Positions 56,390 through 64,000 of a DNA stretch of 64,000 nucleotides are shown here, in pieces. Location of the stretch: positions 73,100,501 through 73,164,500 of the forward strand of contig JAZHRO010000003.1 of NCBI GenBank assembly GCA_037157565.1, written 5' to 3'. This DNA is from Thalassia testudinum. Lineage: Eukaryota; Streptophyta; Magnoliopsida; Alismatales; Hydrocharitaceae. The notes under the pieces were generated by a model. The model made no database searches. It was not told the DNA's origin and was given only the letters and a program-made list of their open reading frames with translations. Every line of letters begins with the position of its first letter. Position 1 is the first letter of the stretch. Made by a program: the position numbers and the translations under genes.

Positions 56390-57215
56390 CCCCTCCGGCT
56401 GCACAAGCCCACCAGCCCCCTGCAGCATCCAATTCTTATGCCCTTGCTGTGCCTCACCTCCTTCATGCCAGTGCCCGCTAGCGTGCAGCATCGGCCATCA
56501 ACCCCTCACCCACACCCGTACGCACCTTCTGTAGCAGCGCCATCTCCAACCCCTAATGCATGGCCACCAGCTCCTCACCTGCGTGCCTCACCTCTTGCAG
56601 CAGCACCTCCAGCACCTCCCGCGCCCGCTACTGTGGCGCGCGCACGCTGCTTGCAGTAAAGCACCTGCGTGCCCAAGCGTCCTACCTGTACTCACGCACC
56701 CACGCACCCAGCAGCTGTGCTTCGCCTCGCCACCAGCAACGCACGCACAGCGTGCTTCACTCCAGCTGGCTTCTTCTTCTTCTTCTTCTCTGTTGACGAA
56801 GGTACCCAAACAACAAACAATGCAGCCACCTCATCTAACCTCAGAGCTTCGTGCCACCAACATCAATGAACTCGCCTCGTCCTCAGAAACTCGGCCACAC
56901 CCTCTGAAGGTCGACAGCAGCCCGCCCATGCCGGTGAGCCACCGCCACCATTGCTGGCCTTCCTCATCACCGGTGAGACCTCCGGTAATCGTTCGACATG
57001 CCGTCACCGCCAACGCGTAGCCCTCGTCGTGGCCAACTACCTCCGCGCTCCGCACAACCAACCGCGGCTACCTCCTCGCGCACGGACAAGGGGAAGAAGT
57101 TCCCTATTTTGCTACAGTAAAAGCTATATTAATATTTGCATTGTATGCCATTGTCAACTTTTAATAATATTTTATTAATTTGCATTGCAAAAAACATCCT
57201 TTAGTTGTTCAAAAT
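56390..57215 (+). repeat. Element C 3' LTR, second segment
   Basis: It begins with the right CCCCT of element D and then matches the 5' LTR of C from about 56566 (CAGCTCCTCACC). It ends in AAAAT, the left duplication of the copia solo LTR. A proline-rich frame of 154 codons (56556-57020) is a GC-rich chance frame. Confidence 0.83.
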
Positions 57216-58948
57216 TGAAGGTTCTACCCTTGTACTAGGAGGGGGTGAGATTAGCGTAACAAAAAAAATGCGGAATTGAAATATATAAAGCAATATCACA
57301 AAAATCAATCGCACAATGTACACAAAGAATTTTTAGGTGGAAACCCAAACCGGGTGAAAACCACCACCTAACCCTTTCGAGTTAGGATTTACCGATCAAC
57401 CTAGTTGATCAATTCCACTAAACCGAATAACTTAAAACGAGGGTGATTCAACCTCAATACAACCACGCTACAAGTACGAGGGTAGCGTTCCTCAACCCCT
57501 TCTCTCCACGAGAAGGATTTTGTCCCACGAAGGAGACGGGAATTCGCAAAGCGAATACCCAACCAAATTACAAAGGTAAAATAAAACAACAAACCTATAG
57601 AGCCAACAAAGTAATAAACCTAAGCTTCTATAGGATTTAGGAAACTCCCCTTTGCAAGGAGTGCGTCGACGATGACGCGGGTGCGTGAGCCACGCGACGG
57701 CGCAACTTCGCTCTCGTAGACAACGGCGGGAGAGCGGGTGCGCAACGGCTGGATGCTCTCAAGATGTAGAACTTGAGCTTAGAGAGCAAGAGCTTCTTGG
57801 ACACAAGAGTGTGAGAGTGTATAGCTAAGTGTGTCTTGTGTCTTTCTTAGTGTGTGTTTGTGTTGCAAGGGTTCCCCTCTATTTATAGAGGCCTTAGGAA
57901 GGCTTTGGAAGGCTTGGAAAAGCTTCCATAGCCGTTGGGAACAAAGCCCAAGAGAATCAGGCCGAAATCAGGACAATGATTACACTTGACAGGGTTATCA
58001 GACATCTAAATATGGTATCAGACGTCTGGAAGGCCACTTTAAGACGTCTGATTACAAGGTCAGACATCTGATTCTATGCGGGTTTCTCCCTGACTTGAAT
58101 CAGATCTAAACAGGGTTTTTGTGCAAGTCCATCAGACGACATATAGGATGTCTGGTAATAAATCTGGACGTCTGGAAACCTACTTTTACTGTGAGAATTG
58201 ATTTCCAAACGTTGCAACGGCTAGAAAATCTCTGAGAAGAGATTTTGGGTCAGCCGAGGCAAAACGGTCATTTATCAGACGTCTGGAAAGGCCTAAGGAC
58301 GTCTGATAAGGCTCTAACGGTCATATTCTTGAGTGCCTGCTAAGCTAGCCAACGGTCCACTAATTGGACGTCTGGCAAAGTCATCAGACGTCTCCTAAGA
58401 CGTCTGGTCTAAGGTCTGGACGTCTGAATTCATCAGACAGAACTAACTATGTCCAGCCTAACAGTTATCAGACGTCTGAAACAACAGTCAGACGTCTTAA
58501 AATGCTTTATCAGACGTCTGATTTGGAATTAGACGTCTGGAAGTGCTGTTTGAACCCTATATTGGTTTTCTAAGTATTCTACAGAAAACCTAAGTATCCT
58601 AGGGTTGTGCCGGTGTTCCTAGGACTACTGTTAGGGTTCTTTGAGGCTCTTTAACATGAAATATCTAAGGAAATAAAGAGCAACAAAAGAAATGAAAAAT
58701 ACAACAAGTACAAAAGAAGGAAATCTATCCTATTCTTCATTTCCTTCCATCTTCAATCTTTCGCTCCACGTGAACCTCCTCTGTTTTCCGTCAAGCTCCT
58801 CCAATCCGTCCTGGATGCGAGCTCGAGTTCCATCTAAACACGTCTTCATTTGCAATTGACCTGAAATCTAGGACTCAAATTGCAAACGTTAAATAACACG
58901 TGTTTTGTTATCATCAAAACAAATGATCGTGGTGCTCTAGCACCAACA
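57216..58948 (-). mobile_element. Solo LTR of a SIRE/Maximus-like Ty1/copia element
   Basis: On the minus strand it starts TGTTGGTGCTAGAGCACCA, goes through TTTGATGATAACAAA, and ends with ACCCCCTCCTAGTAC and CCTTCA. This is the look of SIRE/Maximus LTRs. AAAAT flanks both sides (57211-57215 and 58949-58953). There is no interior, so the two LTRs recombined to one. The + strand block 58021-58540 is packed with GACGTC words. Confidence 0.82.
58021..58540 (-). repeat. GACGTC palindrome cluster in the copia solo LTR
   Basis: Thirteen exact GACGTC words by hand count in about 520 bases, most inside CAGACGTCTG or close variants, with several decayed CAGACATCTG copies between. Spacing is irregular. 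The ACGT core is the type bound by plant bZIP factors. Confidence 0.85.
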
Positions 58949-59094
58949 AAAATTGCCATTTCAGCATATTCTCTTGATGTTTTCTTAATCTGAAGGCAGA
59001 TCTGGCTCGATTCTCATCAAAACTAACTGTGAACAAACATTTTTAACTGATGTGACTTTAAATACATCATTGCCTCCCTATAGACATGACCCGC
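58949..59094 (+). repeat. Element C 3' LTR, third segment
   Basis: It starts with the right AAAAT and continues the C LTR (ATTGCCATTTCA, then CATCATTGCCTCCCT). It is cut at 59094 by element G. The last five bases, CCCGC, should be the left duplication of G. Confidence 0.82.
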
Positions 59095-59484
59095 TGTTTG
59101 CACCTCAAAACACGCCTATAATAACGCCTTCTTATGCTATTTTCTAGCATTAACTATGTATATTATAATCCTATAGTCGCATATGTAAAAACGGTTGCAT
59201 GCATGCATTTAATCATGAGAGGAGGAGAAATGAATAAATGGCTTGCATAATTATTTTTTTTTTCTCAAGTGTTTCTTTGCAAAAGTCCCTTCTCTATTTT
59301 TATTTTCATCTTTCTTTCTTCTCTTCCCGCGGTTCTTCTTCCCGCGGCTGAATTTCCTCCCGCAGCTGCATGCAACGCCATGCGGCTTGTCCTTCCCGCG
59401 CCTCTCCCTGCTGTCCTTCCCGCACCTCTCCCTGCAGCTGCCATTCTCCCCCATTCCCCGCATGCCCCGCCATGCTCTCCTCCT

Positions 59485-59492
59485 CTATAAAG
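59485..59492 (+). promoter_or_regulatory. TATA box of element G
   Basis: CTATAAAG at the place where E has a decayed CTTTAAAAAGG. The hairpin at 59652 would be about 140 bases into the transcript. Confidence 0.68.
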
Positions 59493-59651
59493 CCACAGCT
59501 CTTCCTCGCGACGAGAGAAGGAACGTTGCTGCAATACGCAGCTGCGGCAGCTGCTGAAAAATCGCCACGCTGCAGTCCACCACCTTCCTCGCCCGTTCTC
59601 CCCTCCCATACGCCGGTCCTCCGTCGAGGAGGCACCCGACGAGCAGGAGAA

Positions 59652-59680
59652 CCCACTGTGGTGCTCACCACCACAGTGGG
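59652..59680 (+). repeat. 12-bp hairpin in the element G LTR, covarying with E
   Basis: CCCACTGTGGTG, loop CTCAC, CACCACAGTGGG. It has the same position and stem length as in E but different paired bases at three places. A second, weaker hairpin with GCTC/GAGC and outer CACCAC/GTGGTG follows to about 59722. Confidence 0.8.
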
Positions 59681-60174
59681 AACACCACCGCCCAGCTCTT
59701 CAACGAGCCGGTGGGCGTGGTGTATTCTTTTCTCTTCGTTTGCATCTCCACGCCATTGCTGCCGCTTCAAGGTCCGAAGCTTGAAGCAGCAGCAGCAGCA
59801 GCAGCAGCCCAGCGGCGACAACAGCAGCAGCAGCACCCCCGCCTCCTCCGCGACCTTCCCCGCAGGCGCGCAACCCTCCGCGCGCGCCTGCAGGCCCGTT
59901 CCCCACCTCCGTCTCCGTTTTGTCCACGCCGCAGTTGCAGCCGCAGCAGGCCGCTGCACGCACTGCAGCGGCCGGCCAGGCCTTCGCGCCGACCCCCGCG
60001 AACCGCTGCAACCCTCCGCGACCGACTGCAGACTCCCCGCCGCGCTCGCGATCTCTCCCGCCCGCTCTTTCTCTCTCTGGCGCTCTCTCTCTCTCTCCGC
60101 GATCTCTCCCTTTTTTTTTTCACTTACAGCAACACACACACACCCATTCACCGACACACACATTCACACACTAA

Positions 60175-60185
60175 TAGTAACTTAT

Positions 60186-60239
<54 letters not shown>

Positions 60240-60322
60240 CTATATATATATACTTATATATACATAGTATATCTATATAGTTATGTATACATACATATAA
60301 TATAATATATATATACATATAC

Positions 60323-60362
<40 letters not shown>

Positions 60363-60640
60363 CTCATATACATATATATATATATACATATCTATATACT
60401 TATACATATACACATATATATATACATATATATCTAGATACATATATACTTATATACATATATATATATATATCTATTTAGTATTATATATATATACTTA
60501 TATACATATATACATAGCTATATACATATATACATACATATATATATATATATACACCTATATATATATATATATATATATCTATATATATCTATACATA
60601 TATACTTATACATTTATATACATACATATGTACAGATACT
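60175..60640 (+). repeat. TA-rich low-complexity block in the LTR of element G
   Basis: CA-type repeats run into TATATA and TATATAC sequence, as in both LTRs of E. No coding potential. Confidence 0.85.
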
Positions 60641-61349
60641 TTCATGTTATTTATTATACGCTGTATCGCGGGGATATCTGCACCAGTTGCTGATATTCCC
60701 TGATACACGCGTACAAAAAAAAGCGTGGTCCCATACATCATCCATCCTCCATCCACACTCCACGCGGCACCTAGTCGTGTTGGTTGCGTCTCTCTAGATG
60801 TCGGCTGACTCGACATAGTGCTACACTCCATCGTCACCTCCACCCCCACCCCTTTATATATATACTACATATAAATATATATCTATAGCTACTATATTTA
60901 CTTTCTATCTGTTAGCTTCCTTCTTAGTAAAAAGATAAAAAAAGGTATAAAAGTGAAAAGATAATCTTTGATTTGCAGGTACCCCCGTCTTGCAAGTAGC
61001 AAGACGTGTTTTGAAACTCTGTTTTGGCTAAAAGCCAAGGACACAATTTTGAGGGTGTGCCTCAAGAACAAGGATTACCAAAAAAAAAAAAAACCTAAAT
61101 AAGAAAAATACCAAAAATAGAATAAACGAACGGAAGAGACACGTTTTAAGGAAAACGTAGAAACTCGACTTGAACCCCACTTCCCTGAGTTCGACCCTGG
61201 GCCTAAAAGTGACAAGATAAAATCAATTAGGCCAGGTTAAAAATTTTGTAAAGAGATGGTTAGGTCTGAATTAGGTTAACCACTATACACATTTCAACGA
61301 TAAAAATATCATATTAACAACCTATCTGGGCCGACCATCATAACTTTTC

Positions 61350-61367
61350 TGGCGCCGCTGCCGGGGA
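61350..61367 (+). promoter_or_regulatory. Primer-binding site of element G
   Basis: TGGCGCCGCTGCCGGGGA, tRNA-Asp type with one transition, directly at the LTR end. Confidence 0.88.
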
Positions 61368-62746
61368 GGTGCGCTTTCGAGTAAGTTTCTATCCAATTCC
61401 TTTAAATTTGTCTCTTCTCTCTTCACGGGTATTATTGTTTTTGGTGTGCAGGTGAACCTGGTGGATGGAGAAGAAGGCTAACGAAGTCGAGGACGTGAGC
61501 AGATCCAAGGCGGGAACGAGAGCGTGAAGACGCCGACATCGCATTGGAGCTTCGCACACGTTGTCGAACAAGTAGGTTTTCTTTTCTCGTCAAATTAGGG
61601 TTAACTTGCCACCACACAAAAAAAAAAAAAAAAAATTTAAAACTAAAAACTAGAAAAACTTCTTGGGATTTCTTGAGGGCAAGTGGATTAAAATTCACTT
61701 GATTGATTGGTTGTCTTCACTCCCATTGCCCGGGATTTCCCACCTTACTTCGCATAGCGAAAATCCGAGAATCTTCATTCTTAGATTTTTCGCCGTGGGA
61801 AGTATTCTTTGAGGCAAAGAAAAAGATTGCTTGTATCCCTCTTTTGCCTCACTTATCTTTAATTCAGGATCACATTTTTGGTGGGGAGATTTGGAATTGA
61901 GTTGATTCCAACCCCACCACGACTTTTCAAACTTGCCTGTGATTCGATCCTGAATACTTCAACCCCAACAATTTTACTTTCTTTATCTGTTGGTTGAAGC
62001 CTTGTGTGTGGATATCTTTCTGGTGATTGGGAGCACTTGAATTGAAGTGTTTTGGCTCCCTTTCACATTGATATAAAATTGATTCGCGCATCCACACATA
62101 GAAATCTCCATTTAGGGTAGTCCATTGCATTTTAGCATGCATTAACTAACTGATAATTGAAGAAGGGTTTCTTGGGCTTTAGAAAGAAAACCTGTATTCT
62201 TGCAAAACCCGGAGATTGGTTGAATTGGTAATTCAGCAAAACCCTAAAATTCATACTACTTAAGGCTGAACTCTAAAAACCATTTGCCAATAAAAACTTC
62301 AATTCGGGGAGATTTCCCCGTTGCATGCTTGTTCTTACACACTCTTAAAATCAATCACTTGGGCATTACCCGTAAACAACGCCCTTCACATTCCAAAAGC
62401 ACTTGACCCTAAGCCTCTAATTAAAACTGGTAGTAACTTGACCCTTACTAAGGATTGGAGGTCTAACTACCTGTGTGTAGCGACTACATGCTGGTGAGAG
62501 TTCCCGCGTGCTATCGGGTGTCTACGACTGGGGCAAACGGCCTTTCAATCTGGCCCGGTGGTTCCGCGGTGCTCGCATTCGGTTCCGTAGTTCGTGATAG
62601 TAGGTAACTTAGATCTTTAGGTCTAAGGGCACACTGTAGAGGTTAGGAACTTGACTGTATTGATTTGTAATCAAGTGTACCTTTGCGGCGTCATTTCTCT
62701 CATCCCTTTTCCCTTCTCATCTCCCCAATTCTTCCTGCGGTAGTGC
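61368..62746 (+). other. Element G leader with stem-loop
   Basis: No gene. It matches the leader of E throughout, minus element F, which confirms the F insertion point. GGGAGC (62029) and GCTCCC (62055) give the shared stem-loop. An in-frame TAG at 62741 lies just before the gag ATG. Confidence 0.72.
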
Positions 62747-64000
62747 ATGTTTGGGAGGAGGTCACAAAACCCTGAATTGCTTGTATTGACTGATAAATCT
62801 AGAAAAAGAGCCGAATCATCCTCCTCCTCCACAAACATGGCACACACCCCCGCCTCACCACTTCGTCACAATTTCAATTCTTTCAACACCAGGCTTATCC
62901 CTGGAAACCCTGCAAGACCTTCCTTATCGAGTGTCGCGCCAAGCGACTCGGTAAGTCATGTGGAACTGGCTTCTGTGAGCCAGTATTTCAACACGGAGGA
63001 CCAAGCCTCCGTGTACTCGGACACATATGCGGACACGTCTTCTGGCATAGAAGATGCCTGCACCCTGGGGAATAACCCGTTTTCTGCCACGTATAACCCA
63101 GGGTGGCACAATCATCCCAATTTTGCATGGTCCAACAACCCGCAGCGTCGAAACCCCGCTGGTGGACCAATGCGATCGTCCGCACCCGTCATCCCAAGGG
63201 CCCAGTCTAATCCTACGGCAACTCTGCCATCAGGCCCTTGTGCACAGAAAACCAAACACGCATCAAAACCTCTTGATAAATTGATGCGAATGATGACGGA
63301 AATGTCAAAGCGCCATAAAGAAAACATGACCTCTCTTCAGCATTTGGCGCAGCAGAATGCTGAGATCAGTCAACTAAGCATGGTGACTCGATCTCAGGGC
63401 ACTTTTCCCGCCCAACCTGTTCCAAACCCGCAAAACTTTGTACCCTGTGGTCCGCAACCACAGGTACAACCTTCTCAGGAACAGGTTCATCAAATTCTGC
63501 AAGCTCCGAGTATTCCTTCGGGATTTCAGGTTAATCCCGCTGCAGCACCGCACTCTTATAATGATAGTGATCACATCAAGGATGACACGTCTGACGAGGA
63601 CGTGACTGTCAGTACGTGTATCGAACTAATTGGAGCCGATTCAGACTGCTGCAAATTACCTGACGACTGCCTGACCAACACAAACTGTGACGTTCCCCAA
63701 TCCCTCCCTATTCCTGTACCTTCTCCTGGCCAGACTTCTGACGAGGTTTTCTCCGCTTCCCATACCTCGTGGTCTGAGTCATTGCCGGGCTGCTCACCGC
63801 CGGTCCACACTATGGAAGACCGGATTGCCCTTTCTTTCCCGCTAAATCAGGCGGATTTGCAAATCCACACTGGGACCTTGAGCCCACAGCTTACTCACCG
63901 GGGCTATTCCCTTTTGGATCCATCTATCCAAAAAGCCCCCCTTCTTGGCCAATCTAAGGGCCAACTTCCTCTTCCTGATCTGTTTTCTGATCCGCCTGGG
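62747..64000 (+). CDS. gag-pol: Uninterrupted gag-pol polyprotein frame of element G, capsid and protease blocks missing, open at window end
   Basis: I read every codon from ATG 62747 to 64000: 418 codons without a stop, still open at the edge. A TAG two codons upstream fixes the start. The N-terminus is MFGRRSQNPEL, as in E. Residue about 30 (STNM) then joins directly to TPASPLRHN, omitting the capsid region of E. The Q/P-rich middle and the conserved KLMRMMTEMSKRH stretch follow. At about residue 270 (APHSY) it jumps to HIKDDTSDED in the acidic linker that in E lies after the protease. The linker continues to LLGQSKGQ and LFSDPPG, just before reverse transcriptase in E. Both junctions keep the frame. 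The product would be a gag-pol fusion lacking capsid and protease. Confidence 0.85.
   Translation, partial: MFGRRSQNPELLVLTDKSRKRAESSSSSTNMAHTPASPLRHNFNSFNTRLIPGNPARPSLSSVAPSDSVSHVELASVSQYFNTEDQASVYSDTYADTSSGIEDACTLGNNPFSATYNPGWHNHPNFAWSNNPQRRNPAGGPMRSSAPVIPRAQSNPTATLPSGPCAQKTKHASKPLDKLMRMMTEMSKRHKENMTSLQHLAQQNAEISQLSMVTRSQGTFPAQPVPNPQNFVPCGPQPQVQPSQEQVHQILQAPSIPSGFQVNPAAAPHSYNDSDHIKDDTSDEDVTVSTCIELIGADSDCCKLPDDCLTNTNCDVPQSLPIPVPSPGQTSDEVFSASHTSWSESLPGCSPPVHTMEDRIALSFPLNQADLQIHTGTLSPQLTHRGYSLLDPSIQKAPLLGQSKGQLPLPDLFSDPPG

Larger units (their letters stand above)
13955..59094 (+). mobile_element. Element C: Athila-type Ty3/gypsy element, gag-pol pseudogene, 3' LTR broken by three insertions
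   Basis: The 5' LTR is 13955-15030, the primer-binding site 15033-15050, gag-pol 16280-21623, the polypurine tract about 22914-22930, and the 3' LTR starts at 22933. The 3' LTR resumes at 56395 after element D, is broken again by the copia solo LTR at 57216, and is cut at 59094 by element G, with the end outside the window. The stretch before 13955 is CTCGT, but its partner duplication cannot be seen. Its own sequence in this window is roughly 10.8 kb; the rest of the span is younger insertions. Confidence 0.85.
59095..61349 (+). repeat. Element G 5' LTR
   Basis: Starts TGTTTGCACC and ends just before TGGCGCC. It aligns with the LTR of E (TAGTCGCAT, ATGCATGCATTTA, TGATATTCCC). A CAG-type microsatellite lies near 59787-59812. 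Long frames on both strands at 59306-60305 come from GC-rich sequence and have no domains. Confidence 0.88.
59095..64000 (+). mobile_element. Element G: Athila-type element of the E family, 5' part only
   Basis: The 5' LTR is 59095-61349, the primer-binding site 61350-61367, the leader to 62746 and an uninterrupted polyprotein frame from 62747 to the window edge. The right part and 3' LTR are outside. Relative to E it lacks two blocks, about 0.97 kb (gag capsid) and 0.86 kb (end of gag to protease). It looks the youngest or best-kept element here. Confidence 0.87.

Noticed and set aside
57216..58948. CRISPR-like or satellite array because of repeated CAGACGTCTG words
   Set aside because: Spacing is irregular, the setting is a plant LTR, and flanking duplications identify a solo LTR.
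59306..60305. Long frames of 285 and 311 codons on opposite strands in the LTR of G
   Set aside because: GC-rich, low-complexity LTR sequence with proline, serine, arginine and alanine bias in all frames; no domain, and the plus frame runs into the TA repeat.

Overview
This window reads as repeat-dense heterochromatin from a flowering-plant nuclear genome. I found no host gene, no rRNA and no intact tRNA gene. Almost every base can be assigned to LTR retrotransposons. Seven are Ty3/gypsy elements of the Athila type or non-autonomous relatives of it. Evidence for the lineage: a primer-binding site resembling the 3' end of tRNA-Asp, reverse transcriptase with the YSGYNQV and FMDD motifs, and an Athila-type gag. 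The eighth is a solo LTR of a SIRE/Maximus-like Ty1/copia element. The species cannot be named from this sequence.

Layout (my labels). Element A is on the minus strand and is the oldest host: its 3' LTR is at 1-333, its interior at 334-1649 and 9393-12377, and part of its 5' LTR at 12378-13954. Element B (1655-9387, +) sits inside the interior of A. Element C (+) is inserted in the 5' LTR of A; its 5' LTR starts at 13955 and its 3' LTR is split into pieces at 22933-23687, 56395-57215 and 58954-59094, continuing past the window. Element D (23688-56389) lies in the 3' LTR of C, element E (29453-53698) in D, and element F (32475-42995) in the leader of E. The nest is therefore A > C > D > E > F, five levels. 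The 3' LTR of C was also hit by the copia solo LTR (57216-58948) and by element G (59095 to beyond 64000), which is of the same family as E. Target-site duplications are readable: CCCCC for B, CCCCT for D, AAAAT for the solo LTR, and CGTAC/CGTAA (E) and CTTTT/GTTTT (F) with one mismatch each.

Coding content. C, D and E carry gag-pol remnants with stop codons, frameshifts or internal deletions. F keeps gag and protease but has no reverse transcriptase, RNase H or integrase. A and B have no recognisable gag or pol and instead carry a decayed acidic open frame of unknown function. G is the exception: from an ATG at 62747 it has 418 codons without a stop to the end of the window, although two blocks (gag capsid and protease) are missing relative to E.

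The least ordinary signals are shared cis structures. All six elements whose 3' end is visible have a TTTGCTAG/CTAGCAAA palindrome just before the terminal polypurine tract, and a second polypurine-like motif just after the coding region. The LTRs of E and G carry a 12-bp hairpin that differs in sequence between copies but stays perfectly paired. Leaders of several elements carry related stem-loops, and A, C and F share a repeat module in the 3' noncoding region.
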